This document shows positions 10,227 through 22,597 of a stretch of DNA of 64,000 nucleotides, in pieces; position 1 is the first letter of the stretch, and every line of letters starts with the position of its first letter. A program made the position numbers and the translations under genes. Origin of the DNA: Pisolithus tinctorius. Taxonomy: Eukaryota; Basidiomycota; Agaricomycetes; Boletales; Pisolithaceae. The notes under the pieces were generated by a model. That model was not told the DNA's origin. It made no database searches and worked only from the letters and a program-made list of their open reading frames with translations. The stretch is from assembly GCA_024663395.1 (NCBI GenBank), contig JANFAH010000126.1, positions 1 to 64,000 on the forward strand. The letters run 5' to 3'.

Positions 10227-12513
10227 TCAAGCAAATGCCAAGGCAGACCATGTCATTACAGCACCTACCGCCATGGCTGCAGCAGTCTGTGCCACCGCCC
10301 CCATTGCCATCCGGACACGTTTAGGCTGCCTGAATGAATCAGAGCATATTTGCGCCACGGGAGCATCCGTATTTGTCACAACGTCGTTCGTGTCCATTTT
10401 CTTCTCAGGCTCGCCCGCATCCTCGTCCTCGACCCGTTTACGTTTCAGTGACTTGACGATCTGTCACGCCACGTAGCTAATGAGTGGACAAATTCTAGAC
10501 CAGATAGTGAAAGTCATACCTCGACTTCAGTAGCTATTTCCTTCAACGCTTCCGTGCGAACCGCGTCGATCACCATCATCTTCTCTTCTATACGCTTTTC
10601 CGCGTCTTCGCGCAACGTCTTCATCTCTGTGGGGAATGTCAGCCCTCGATACAACATGCCAAAAACGGCAGACGAACCAGTTACAAGAGATCCCAGCGCC
10701 TCAGCGCACGCCTTGAGATCATTCGTAGGGAATTCGGTGGGCTTTGGTTCTGGGTCGTCCAATCTGTTCTTCAATGCATTTACTTGGGTTTGAAGGGTAG
10801 ACAGCGACGCAATATTGCGTTCCGCAAGGTTGAGGCGACAGAAGAGACGGTCCGACTCTGGCTCAAGCATGTCTACGTGTGTCTGAATGTCCATAACATC
10901 TTCTTCAGTAAAAGACTGTCGACTTCTCAAATCGGAAATCGTTCCCTGCATTGCAGAAACCCGATCCTATAAGTGGTACAGTCAGCGACGTTGCTCACAT
11001 CAGCAAGCGTGCTTTTACCTCGATGATCTTGATGGACGCTCTTAGTTCGTTGCTGAGCCTCTCGGTTGTGGAACTCGTTCCGGGAAAACCAGATGGGGCA
11101 GGATGACAAGCATTGAATGGAGAAGTAAGGTGTCTCCCGAAAGGCGGTCCAACTGGAAAATATGTTGGTGGCGGGATATCCATGAAGTGGCAGGCATGAA
11201 TTTCCGGGAACGAATCAGGCTCTCTTTCTTGGGTAGTGGCAGTTACAGTGCCTGTCTCTGCAGGCTCGGCAGGCGGAGGAGGAGTTTCTACTGCTACATT
11301 ATCGCTATCGTCCTTCTCCTTCTCGACGTCGTCTTCTGCCGGAGGATGTGGTGATTCAGAACGAGATGATGGCCATGCACCAATAACTGGGGGCTCTGGA
11401 GGATGCGCTTCAGCTTCAGAGGTGGCAGACGGTGAAGGTGTGGACATCTCCATTGGCGAATGCGATCGAGAATTCGAAACGGTGTCGACAACCACAATTG
11501 GTGGAGATGGTGTTCTAAGGTCCTCCGGCGAAGGGGAGGGTGTCACTAAAAACTCTGCTAAAGAAGGGAAAGTATCCTTGACAGGAGACGAATTTGATCC
11601 TTCGTTGGACCTGCAAATGTTGTGAATAAAGTACTTGAACGCAGGGATCTTGATATGCAGGGAATGCGTCCGGCTGGGTGAGGGAACGGAAACCTCTTCT
11701 ATGTCAGAGTCACGATCATCGGACACTGAAGAAGATCCGTCAGAGTATGCGCAGAGGGAGGGCGATGAATATGGCGACGGGGTGTCGGGGTGCAACAGAG
11801 GGTGAAACAATCCGTAGCGCCCCGAGTTACTCCTAGTACGAGATATCAAGTCGACCAAGGAGTTGATAGGGGTTAAGGAGGGGCCAACTTGTGAGGCAAT
11901 AAGCGATGGCTTCTCCCTCACCAGCTCCACCCTTGCAGTAACTGGAGGGACCATACTCGAACCGGATCCTACAGCTTTGCCGAAGGTAATGATATCGCCA
12001 TCTGCTAAGGGGGTTTCGACTTCAGCCTTGAGGGTTCTTGGAGCCCCTTCGCCCCTCAGAAGATGGGTTCCATGCCGCGAGTGGAGATCGATGATAGAAA
12101 CCTATTGATCGCAGTGAGGATACTGTGGCGACGCTGACGATGCAGAGCTATTACCTCGTTATCGGAAAACACCAACTTCGCATGCCTAGCGCTAACCACC
12201 TGGCACGCAAAGACTGCGTTTTGATCATCATTTTCCTTTCTCATCGCTTTCTCTCCAGAGGCCGATTTGCGACCGATGTTGACGTAGCTTGACCGAGAGC
12301 GATGGAATGTAATTTCGTGAGCAGGTCTGTCGCCACACTTCTCAACATGCAGGGTTACTCCTATCCAGTAGGCGGGCATGAGAAGCGCCCGGGGGGAAGG
12401 GCAAGTACAGACTTGCCTGCGACGACACTTGGTGCCTCTGGTGCCTCGAGGAGGTCAGAAAGGGGCTTCGGTTGGGCCAGCTTAGTGCCCAAGTACTGGA
12501 TATCTTCTTCCAT
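10227..12513 (-). CDS. FHA-domain protein with C-terminal membrane anchor
   Basis: A 688-residue protein. Exons are 12417-12513, 12155-12360, 11019-12101, 10520-10966 and 10227-10460. The FHA domain (about residues 35-135) binds phosphothreonine peptides; it shows VNIGRKSAS, FACQVVSARHAKLVFSD and IIDLHSRHGTHLL. A long Ser/Pro-rich disordered stretch follows, then a coiled coil (about 465-610, SFTEEDVMDIQTHVDMLEP) and a basic KSLKRKRVEDED patch. The last 25 residues are hydrophobic (AMAVGAVMTWSALAFA) and look like a tail anchor. FHA plus coiled coil plus tail anchor is the layout of SLMAP/Far9/Vps64 proteins, the membrane subunit of the STRIPAK phosphatase complex; that assignment is inference. 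The first intron (12361-12416) is GC-AG and is needed to join the FHA strand in frame. Confidence 0.82.
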
Positions 12514-12903
12514 GATGCCAACTCCAACCCTCTATCAGTAAATATGGAGCGGATAGCACGAAGGGGGGACTGCTTTGTAGGTGAGGGTAGGGATGAGAGT
12601 TGGGGCGAGTCACTCTGGCTGTGACTGGCAATGGGCTTTTATCACAAGTAACGCCTTATGCATGTGGACCGTCACCTGACTTGGCTCCCCAAAAAAGCGG
12701 TGTTCCCTCCTCAACGACCCGACTGCACAAAGGGTACATACTAGAAACATTAGAGATATCGTAACACCAGTCGCTGTAGTGGCATGTGAAGCTAATGCAG
12801 AAGATCAGGGGCATGGGTAAAGGGGGCAAAAGACGGAATGCACGGGTAAGAAACAATCTGCAACGGTGGTATCTATTGAACAACACAAAACATCTAGTGA
12901 CCT
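12514..12903. other. Intergenic, FHA-gene promoter and cdc2 3' end
   Basis: About 390 bp between two minus-strand genes. I see no open frame with splice support and no repeat. Confidence 0.5.
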
Positions 12904-14548
12904 TCACTTAGAGTAGTCGGCAAACCATGGATGCGAGAGTGCGCGCTTCGCTAGACTCAGCATCAGTACCAGAAAGTACCCACCCAAAAGAAATATTACC
13001 AGAGATGCGCTTGGCAGTATCGTATATTAGCGTTCGCTATCGTTTTCTCATAATGAGTGAACCGCACACAGGCTTAAGCTTTCCACTCACCGATAGCAGA
13101 TCAATGCCCATATCGTCAAGGTTCGGTACCACACTACGCAGGTCTTGCCGCGACCATTGGGGGAACGTCTCTTTGTAGTCAGGAAGCTGGCTGACACCGG
13201 GCCAAACCTGTTCGTTCGGCGTCCCAAGGATCCTGCGAAATATTCAGCAACCATCCTACATGGAAGGGAATATTACCGACCTGAAGATTTTGAAAATTTG
13301 GTCAATTTCCGAGTCACCGGGAAAGAGTGGGTTCCCCTTCATCACCATCTCAGCGAATATACATCCGACTGACCACATGTCAATGGCAGTGGAGTAGTGT
13401 CGTGATCCTAGTAAAACTTCAGGCGCACGGTACCAGAGGGTAACAACCTAGGCGGGTCCAGGCAATGAGAACACAGCCTGCGCGAATACAGTAATGATCA
13501 TGCCTCATGCGTGTACGTCCTCATCGGGATGCCAAAAGCCCTGGCCAGACCGAAGTCTGCGAGCTTGAGATTATTGCGCTTGTCGATAAGTAGATTTTGA
13601 GGTTTGAGGTCCCTGTGGAGAATGCGATGGGAGTGGCAGTAGAGGAGCCCAGAACTGAGCTGGTGCGTGAATTTCTGAAAGATGTCAGAGACTTCGTTTA
13701 ACATCCTGCCGGATAAAAAAGGCTTAATTGCGTGACGAAAGATGCCCCCTTGCATGCACTTTGTTTCGTGGACCCGGACACCCATCGACACGTCTGAACG
13801 TAAGACAACTCGACGTCGCCTACCACCAGACTAATTGGCGCCCACGCATGAAACGGTCGACACGCGTCATCCTCGCGCCAGCCATGGCACAACTACATGG
13901 CACGAGGGCCACCGTCTGACGTTTCACCGCAACGAGAAGCGCAGCTCACCTTTATGATATCGGCGGACATGGGAGTGCCACTAGCGTTTGCATGTTCCAT
14001 ATACCGCTTGAGGTCTACGTCGAGGAACTCGAACACGAGGTACAGCTTTTGATCTGCGTGCACAATGTCCAGTAACCTGGCAGCATATAAGTATGCATGG
14101 TAAGTAATCCATGTACGAGAAGGCGGGGGGCATGCTGGACGCACCGGACGATGTTGTCGTCCTTCAGTTCTTTGAGTAAACTAATTTCACGAATAGCCGT
14201 GCTGGGGACGCCTTCATCCTCAGCTTCCAACCTGATCTTCTTGAGAGCTACTATCTGATTGGTAGTGAGATCGCGTGCTTTGTAGACAACGCCATAGGTT
14301 CCTGTGAGTGCGCCAGACCGCGAAGGTAACCAGAACGCAGCATCAAATCAGTGGGTGATATGATGCGGAACTGAACGGACACACCCTCCCCTACATCGTT
14401 CCACACGTGTTGGTGATGAAATGCTGAGCCAGACCCGGAGTGAAGTTACGCACCAACTTTTTCTATCTTTGCGTAACTGGCATAAAGAAATGCGATCAGC
14501 CCACGAAGACATCTTAACGTGCGCAAATGCAGCCGCCTACCGATCCAT
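12904..14548 (-). CDS. cdc2: CDK1 (cdc2) cyclin-dependent kinase
   Basis: A 294-residue kinase, the usual CDK1 length; it drives G1/S and G2/M entry with cyclins. Ten exons: 14541-14548, 14454-14476, 14385-14390, 14145-14301, 13950-14076, 13504-13674, 13281-13447, 13091-13232, 13000-13036 and 12904-12950. It has the intact PSTAIRE helix ([16 protein letters not shown]), [19 protein letters not shown] and the T-loop [16 protein letters not shown]. Thr14/Tyr15 lie in GEGTYG. The first exon has 8 coding bases and the third only 6 (GGGAGG), which restores the glycine loop; without it two residues are lost. Intron 13675-13949 is 275 nt, five times the local norm. The intron after THE (13448-13503) is GC-AG. 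Canonical PSTAIRE and the [13 protein letters not shown] start favour CDK1 over PHO85. Confidence 0.96.
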
Positions 14549-15408
14549 GTGATCAAACTCAGGTACTGGTGAATTAACGTAGAAAGGCCCTTGGTATATC
14601 GGAGGGAATGGATTGTGCGAGACAATGGATCCAGCGACGTGAAAGGGTATATCTAACGGTGTGACCAGATGGTGGTGGAGGGGGAAAGGTATAAGACAAT
14701 TCGTTAACTATTTGAAAGCTGTCATTATTATGGGCGGTGCAATGTGCCGCAGTGGTCCCGGCGCTTTCCCCCCGCCGAAGAGAAAAGGCATTCACAGTAA
14801 CCTAATGTTTGTGGGTCGGATGAGAATTTGGGCGTGCCCCACCGCTATATCCTAACGAACTAACGTGTAATCTTATCCAATCTGCCACTGCTCGGCAAAA
14901 AAAGCACCGCCACTTCTCGGTCAACACCAGTTATCACAGTCAATCAGTAAAGAAGAGCTCTTGTTGGAAGATATGTGCTACACGCTTATAGGTTTGGAAG
15001 CATTTTCGTGCACTTTGCAGAACGAGTTACTTTTCATGAATTGAGGGAGGTTCTACAGAAGGGGTAATGTCAAAGCCTCGGACCGAAAGCAGTGCTGGTG
15101 AACCCATCAATACCCTCCATGCCTTCTGTCACCCCGTCGTCAAGGTCAAAATGATAACCTGCTTCTTCCCATGACGATACGTTGAAAAAGACCTGAGACT
15201 AACCGATATTATACCGTGGCCGTGTAATAACTACACGCGGCATAGTCGTTAGCTATGCTGTCGATTCCATGTCTTGGGTGCAACAGATCATCGGCAAATA
15301 CTTTGGCGCCCCCTATCTGTAACTCGTGCTTGAGAATTTCCTGGCACCAACACATCGGAAATGAAGAGAATACTAACACTTTTGTGACTGCGATCTTTAC
15401 TGTGGGAT
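14549..15408. other. Intergenic, cdc2 promoter region
   Basis: This gap holds the cdc2 promoter and the 3' flank of GPN1. A reverse open stretch at about 15209-15340 reads EILKHELQIGGAKVFADDLL after a good acceptor; I do not recognise it and found no matching exons around it, so it is not called as a gene. Confidence 0.4.
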
Positions 15409-16956
15409 TTACGTTGGTCTCGGCCACTGTGCCTGCTCATCACTTCTCCGCATACGTGTCACGTCGATGTACTGTCCAGGCCAGGGCTCAGCGTCGCCTG
15501 ATAAAAACGGAGTTAACAATCCCCTAGACCCCGATAACGGTGTGCTGAGCATACTTCTGTCAATGAGGTTGACATCAACATCATCGTCGTCTTCATTCTC
15601 TTCCTCTGACTCCCATCTATCATCTGTGGCATGCGTGTTTTTGGCCTGATCCAAACTGAAATCCTTCATAAAGCGGTTTATCGAATCTTCTTTGGACTCT
15701 TGAAGTGACTGTTCCCGTGCAGCACGGGCACGAGCAAGCTCCGGTAGGTACTCCCTTTATCACAGTTCCGTTCACGTCGTCGTCATAGGGAAAGGCGAGG
15801 GGGAACTTACTTTTCATAGCCGTCCCGTGATTCTTCCACTGCGTCAAAGAATTCCTTTATCCCATCACCCGTTATACTGGACACCCCGACAGCCTATGAC
15901 TCAGTGCATGAATATCTTCCGGTCAATGTGACCACCCAACCTATTGTAGGCTGACCTTGAGGTGCTTGTAGAACTCATCAAGAACCAGGCTCATGCTATT
16001 CATCAGACTATTCATGTACGTCGGTTCACCTTCCGCATCTCTTGACCCTGAGTGGGACGCTAATGCAGCCTGGAACGCTTCAAAATCTCGCATCCATTCA
16101 AGGGCAAAATCGTGAGATTCAACGTCTGTCTTATTGAAGACGAGAATGAAGGGAAGTTTTGTCTTGTACAATATGCTATACCAACATTCAATATACTGCT
16201 GCGACTGGTTCTGAGCTCAAAAAAACGCACCCGCAAGCATAAAGCATGTTCGACATAAAGGTCGCCGGTGCCGTCGTTCGTGGGGTGTCGACGATATATG
16301 CCACGACTGTGGGGAATGAAGAGGCAACAGCGTCTGTTATGATGGCCCCTGATGCCGACCAAGTGAAGATTTCAATTTGCCCTGGAGTGTCCAGGATAAT
16401 ATGACTACGATTTTTTAATTCTTTATTAGCAATTCTCGCGGATCGTTTGAGAAAGACAAAATATTACTCGACTTCGGGCGCTCTTTTCTCCATGAGGTCC
16501 AAAACCTGGTCGAATTTCGTCGTGAACAGATTAAGAGCAGTCAATATGCCGCCATTTGGCCCAAGGTTATATCTACTCGTAGGTCCGTTAGTGCGACCAA
16601 CATGAGACCCACCAGAACGAGATGTACTGTTTCATGACTTCTTTATAATCAACTGTATCTCTGATATCGATGTTAGGTTCGAAAGGGACATGCGCTACTG
16701 CGGGATCGAGGTTCAGAATGTAAGGGGCCTTTTCGTGATTTTGACGCAGGTAGGAGTTGATGCGTTGCACGAAGGTTGATTTTCCCGCGCCTGCCATGCC
16801 GATGGTGACAACGACGCTCGGTTTTCGCGAAGAACTGCCGCTGCTAGTAGATGCTGGCGCGTCCATGATGGCGGAATCAGCGGACGGTGCCACGCGACAG
16901 ATTTCTTGAAGGCCACCAACTCTGTCATGATTGCTTATGTCATCCGAAGAGCCCAT
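15409..16956 (-). CDS. NPA3: GPN-loop GTPase 1
   Basis: A 418-residue GPN-loop GTPase (GPN1/Npa3/XAB1), which chaperones assembly and nuclear import of RNA polymerase II. Exons are 16628-16956, 16468-16572, 16231-16404, 15956-16175, 15811-15893 and 15409-15754. It shows the P-loop GMAGAGKST near residue 55, the family-defining GPN motif in [11 protein letters not shown], switch [13 protein letters not shown], and guanine-binding FNKTD. The C-terminus carries an acidic stretch ([14 protein letters not shown]) and ends WPRPT. The start is the first ATG in the open frame, giving about 40 disordered residues before the GTPase fold; a later ATG (MDAPAST) is also possible. Confidence 0.93.
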
Positions 16957-17052
16957 CACCACAAGCTGATAAGGATACTAATGCTACATGCAAGGTTGCC
17001 AGTAATTTATGTCCGTCAGATACGTGTGTGAATAACAAGCGACTGTCTATCG

Positions 17053-20000
17053 TTAGCTGAACAGAGATGGAGCACTACGCCCATACTTGGCCCGGACATC
17101 TCTAGCCAAGGAACGGAGCATGGCAGGCGTCACCAATGATGTGGTATCCAGAGACTGTACGGATGTGGCAGCGCTAAGCGAAGGGGAGGGTTCGTGTGAA
17201 GTAAATGGCACGCTCTCTGAGTCCTCGGTGAACACGGAAGCTTCAGAATCTGATAAACGCCTCTTCTTGGACGCCGGGTAGTCACTTGAAAATGTCAACG
17301 AAACGTCGGGGCTTAGGTACCAAGTGAACTGACCTGCCAGAACTTGGGATCCGCTTCGGAGGATGCCTTAGCCTTGTAATGTGACTGTTGAATTCGTCCT
17401 CCAGATTCGACTTAAACGAAAGGAAAGACTTCTTTGCGTCCTCTAAGAGATCTTTTCGGATACACACATGGACACTAGGATTGAGGTCTGCGTAATATGC
17501 GACCAAAGCACTCGCTAGCGTGTATGCTTGAGACACAAAGCTAAGCGTTGGAAAATCTGTCAATACAATCAGAAAAAAATAGAAGACCGCTTTCAACATT
17601 TATATACCTACCTCGGCCTAGGCTCCTATGTGCGGTGATATCTTTAATTAGGTCCGCCTTAACCTCCATGGAAGGGAGCTGCTCCAGCCAGTGCAGCACA
17701 GCATCAAATGTGGAACTACGGGTGGGAATACCATGAGGGAAAGTTGACCAGGAGAGTGAGGAACCTACTCGGAACTGACGATACGTTGTGGTTGCAAAGG
17801 GATCAGGTCAGCCTGAATACTGTCCTTGCGAAATAACTCGACGACAGAATTGACGAGATGGCCCAATAGTTTAGTAGTGCTATGCAAAAACCAGGCATAA
17901 AGGTTCCAGTTAACTAGATGGATTGATACAGGGGTAAGCTCCTTAGTCCAGAAAAGAAAGAAGGTACACACATTCACCGTGAATAGTGCATTTCGCGAGC
18001 CAAGTGGTCATTTCATCCCATATACGTTCCCAGTCCTCCACAACACCTATAAATTGTCGGTCAGGGGAGCTGACGAGGCCACAACGAACACGACGAACCA
18101 TCAACAGAAATAGACCTCACAAGGCGACCGTCACGGTCAAAACGAATTGACCTGAGCAGCTCCTCGAATTTCGACTCCGTACCCAAAGCACCCGGAGTAA
18201 CAAAGAGTTCATGACAAGGCGTCAGCAGACCTTGAGTTGCAGCCACGACCTGCCGCAAGGTTACTAAATTCAAATGATGGGCTGATGGATAGATTTTATA
18301 CCATGTCATCAAAATCTTTTGTAACGTCTGGTGGCTCACTCGCCCACGATATGCAAATCAGTGAAGGAATGTAATGTCTGTCCGGTGGTAACATCTTCAA
18401 GATTTCACGCAGTCGAGCGCAGTCGTCCAAGACCCGGTATTTCCTGTATGGTCGGTGTAAGCAAGCCAGAAAACAGAGGCGATAAATCGGTTTACTTCTC
18501 AAGCACGTCTGTACTACTCATAGGTGTTCGTTCGAAAATGATAACTCCAGGATAGAAGCTTCTGGCGTCAGTGTGGGAACGCGAAATCGGCATCTCAAAA
18601 ACATTCCCAGTTTTCCACTTCCCAGATTCAGGAACGTCAAACTTCTGCTCCAGCCAAATGGCAGTTCCATCGTTTTCCTCATTAAGTGACAGCCATGCCA
18701 CCCAATTTGCAGGCAGATGTGAGCTCGAAGGATCCAAGCAGCTCTGAAGGAGGTGAAGGAAAGAACCACGTGCCCAGCGACGTGTTTGCTCTTCATGATT
18801 CTACTTAATACGTCAAGCAACCGCCACAAAGAGCACACAACAACCCGCTTACAGTCTCGAACCGTTTGGCAAGCTCTTCATCTGTCTGCGGGGATTTGAA
18901 TTCGCCGACAGGACGGCTTCTTGCGCGCTTTTTGACAGGAACAGAAACCTCCGCAGGGATAATCTTCCGCTTCTTCTCGGAGACAGCAGCAGCTGTGGTG
19001 CGTGAAAGCCGTTCAGCATGCACTCTTTCGCTGTACTCCTGACTTCTTCTGCATGCCTCTATCCATTTCGTTCGATCTGATAACCGACGCCGCCATTGTG
19101 AAAAAGATGTCTTCACGAGATAGCATTTGCGAGCAAACTTCAATGCTGCGGCCTCCATCACATCTGTTTGACCTGACTGGGACAGGGATTGCGCTCTTAG
19201 CTTGTCCTTGTGAGTTTCGGCGTTGGCAGCGACAAGACTCGACTGGAGAGGTGACTGAAGAGAATCGCGACGAAGTAAGTGGGGAACAGACGACGAAAAA
19301 AACTTGGAGCTAGAAGGGGACGGTATGATGAGGGGACTCAAAATCTCTGTAGAAGATGCCGACAGTGACGAAGTCTGAATGCTCCTCAGAGAACCAAGGT
19401 TGAGTCGCGGCCCCTGGGATGGAGTTACAGATTTCGGAATGAAAATCGTTGCAGTGGGAGTGGGCGGTAATGAGATTGGCTGCTGCCTGTTCAACGGCGG
19501 TGGTTGACTAGGTGGTGTCTCTTGGAGAGATTCGTAAGTTGCGTTTAGTGGTGTTAAGTCCTGTATAGGGACTGGTGGTGTGGAGGGAAAGGATGAGGTC
19601 TTCCGTTGGTCGGATGAGCCAGGTTGGGAGGCTAACGTCATATCGGGGGTCGAGTCATCAGCAGGCTGCAGTCGTGTGTCGACAGGTAGATTTGCGACAT
19701 TTGAAGATGACGGAGGAGCAGAGGAAATGCTAGAGGTCGACAAAGTCGATGGGATCAAAGGCTCTACTGCCGGTGAGGAAACGACAGGTCGTGGTGCTTG
19801 TAGCAGGGTGGATGTGGGCTGTACTCCGAAGATCGATGGTAGTCGGTCTGGGTATTCATTGTTATCAGTGGCCTGAGTGACGGACAGTGAGGGTGGAGGT
19901 AGACCAAGTTCCGTGCTTGCCACTTGTTCACTTTCTGGCCTTAATGCTGGGAACTTGACAGAAGCACGATCATCCACCAACGTAAAGGGAATGGTGGGTC

Positions 20001-22003
20001 CGCTGGAGGATACTGAAGGTGGGCAAGAACGTTTAGCACTAGTCTTTGCTTAGGTATGAAAACCTACCAGGAGGGGTGGATGATAATTGATCAAAAGATG
20101 GAGGACCCTGTAGGAACACGGGAAGAGGGGTGGTGGAAGGGCGCGTCTCAGAGGCGGGCACAACACCGAACGTGCCCGTACCGAACACGTTGGGTACCGA
20201 TGGAAGGTTCGAAAACGCAGATATAGCTGAATTGGCTGGCGCCTGAGCAGATATCGAAGCGGAAGGGATATTGAAAATCGTGGACTCAGCCGGTTTAGAC
20301 CCGGAATCATCATTAGACCATTGCATTCCGTTTGGCTGCAAGGCAGGCGGTGAGTGCTGTGGTAGGGGTTGTTCCGTCACGAATCCAGAGGAGCCCTCCG
20401 CATCTTCGTTAGTATGCATCGCATCATCTTCTGTGCTTTCGGCCTGGGGATGTCGGCCAGAATAGCCATCGATAATATCAAAGTAGGTCAGTTCCCCCCG
20501 GATGGCTTCAATGTCCTCGATCGTGTCTTTTCCGAACAGCCGCTCAAGAATGCATGCAACAAGGTACATCATCACGACATTCCCTTCCCCACGGAGGACG
20601 GCAGCGAGTTCCGCGAATATTTGCATCGCTTCCGCGTCAACAGTGAGAGCAGAAGTTTTAGTTATAGGCGCGCTCTTGGCCTGAACGCGTGCGCGAAATC
20701 TCGTCGTGAGTTCAAACACAGGGTGCTTGAGTAGAAAATCAGGTATATCTTCGTGGCGTTCTCTTTGATCCCGAATATGAATGAGGCGATGATAAACGCG
20801 CATTTCCAATTCTGTCGGTGACTGATAGCGACCGCGCTGGTCTTCATAGAACTCTTTCAAGCTTTGTAGAGCTTTTGAGCGGTACTTGAATGACGATTGG
20901 GGATCCATTATGAAGAGTCACGCACTGTTCATAAGTTGCTGTTCTTCCAGTGGGATGGAAAATCCAGCGGAGTCGCGCTCCAGGTGGATAGCAAGGATGT
21001 GGAAACGAGCGCATCGATCATGGCACTCGATGGCCAGTGGTCCCATTTCATGTTGCATCGTAAAGTCGTTTCTCACCGCTCTCGAGCGGTCTCGGATGAA
21101 ACTGAAGGTCGCAGAAAATCCGCCCCGAGGTAAGAGATCATGGAACAGATAGTCAAGAGTACGCTGGGAAACCGCTTGAGTAACACCACATACAAATGTG
21201 GATTTTCTCTAACACACCTTGAGCACTCTGGGTGGTCGAAGGTCTGATGGCAAGGTTTTGTCCCCAGCTGCGCGTTCATACATTTTGACGGCCCGTTTGT
21301 GATCAACCCTCTTCGTGCCGGGGATCTATAGAATTATCAGCGAACATCTGGACAAGCCTTACATTGCAGGGCCTAAGAATTCATACAGTCTCCCACTCGG
21401 TAAGATTATTCTCGCGTTCGCGTCGATACCGCTCAAACCGCGGACACATATCCATGCACGTTCCTACCATCGTAATCGCATCTTTTAGGGATTTCTGCAC
21501 CAATGGATCGTCCATTTTGCCCTCGGCGATAGCCTTCTTGCGTTCGGCATCACGAGCTTTCACCAGCTGCATAGGGTGTCATGCAGTAGCGTTAAGTGCA
21601 ACAAGTCTTTACTACACACCTCTTGCCAAAACCTCTCCCGTTCCTCTGGCGTTTCTGGATCTGGAGGGTATACCTCTTCCCCTTCTGTTTCATCCTCTAC
21701 TTCGCTGTATTCTCCTTCACTTGCTGTGGTACCGCCATCCACGACACCACGTCGAAAAGAAGTCACATGAACATTGTTAGACTTGCCTCTGGGCCCTCTA
21801 CCTCGTCCCCTACTTCCCCTAATCCCACCACGTTCCCACCTGTCGCCGTCACTGCCTCCTTGGGGAGTATTTGTACCACTGCGGGAAGCAACGCCGTCTG
21901 CGACCCACTGCTTATTTCTGTGCAAGGGTCGTTTGCTATTACCACCCTCATTGTATGGCACTAGTCCGCGGCCTCTTGTTGCTCTGTGAACTGCTGGCTC
22001 CAT
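17053..22003 (-). CDS. SAC3: SAC3/GANP mRNA export factor
   Basis: A 1414-residue SAC3/GANP protein, the scaffold of the TREX-2 complex that links transcription to mRNA export at the nuclear pore. Fourteen exons: 21620-22003, 21387-21566, 21218-21325, 20926-21163, 20068-20871, 18853-20012, 18496-18800, 18302-18443, 18099-18249, 17978-18046, 17769-17913, 17612-17715, 17334-17556 and 17053-17284. The N-terminus is rich in Arg/Gly. The SAC3/GANP domain (about 165-400) has VGTCMDMCPRFERYRRE, IPGTKRVDHKRAVKMYE, LDYLFHDLLPRGGFSATF, NDFTMQHEMGPLAIECHDR and LQSLKEFYEDQRGRYQSP. A Ser/Pro-rich linker follows, then a helical segment (KTSFSQWRRRLSDRTKW) and a C-terminal MCM3AP-like part. All fourteen exons join in phase. 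The frame is open for 35 codons upstream of the chosen ATG without another ATG, so a further 5' exon is possible. Confidence 0.93.
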
Positions 22004-22597
22004 TGCCGCAGTGGATGAGGTCGGGCCACCAACACAGTCGCAAGTTAGATCACTGGACGTGCCGCTTGGGCGTTGGTGCCCGGTGTTTGACCCTATTTGG
22101 CCTTGCACAAGCTATGTACTTATATAAGCAGGTTACATAATGACCATATTCCCCAGCCCCTAGTTGATGTGATTGAGTTCAGTGCCTCCCTATGATTCGG
22201 GAAAGAGATATCTAGTGGGGACCCAGGTACCCAAGTATGAACGTCACCGACAACGTTGGTATCACTCAAGGGCCACTCCTTATTGTCGCAGCGACAACCC
22301 CCGCAATGGACACCTGTTACAATCCGTGCTAGGTCTTTTGTCATATCGTTGTCAGCCAACAAGGCACCGACCAGATTATTATTCAACCAATCCAGTGCAG
22401 TTCCGGTTCCAGAGGTATGTAGTGTATCGAAAGCGGAGAAACAGCATATCGAATATCGAAACATGGGTAAAGAAAAGTATATGAACACATCGACTAAGCT
22501 ATAAACGAGAAAATGCGAGACGTTGAACGAATACAGAGAACCCTGTGGAAAAATCCTCGTTGCCATGCCACACTAAGTATCTTGACGGGCGTCCCTG
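22004..22597. other. Intergenic, SAC3 promoter and WOPR 3' end
   Basis: About 590 bp. A reverse open frame of 148 codons (22120-22566) crosses it and contains GTGTALDWLNNNLVGALLAD; it has no recognised domain and no clear splice partner, so it is noted only as a possible 5' leader or chance frame. Confidence 0.4.

Noticed and set aside
11236..11625. Plus-strand open frame rich in Gly/Glu/Asp opposite the FHA gene
   Set aside because: Antisense shadow of the low-complexity Ser/Pro linker; the sense strand has the FHA and coiled-coil exons in phase.
15209..15340. EILKHELQIGGAKVFADD open stretch behind GPN1
   Set aside because: Tried as a last GPN1 exon; the phase does not fit and GPN1 already ends naturally in WPRPT.
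22120..22566. 148-codon reverse open frame between SAC3 and the WOPR gene
   Set aside because: Considered as a SAC3 5' exon, but no donor/acceptor pair links it in phase to the SAC3 frame and it shows no family motif.
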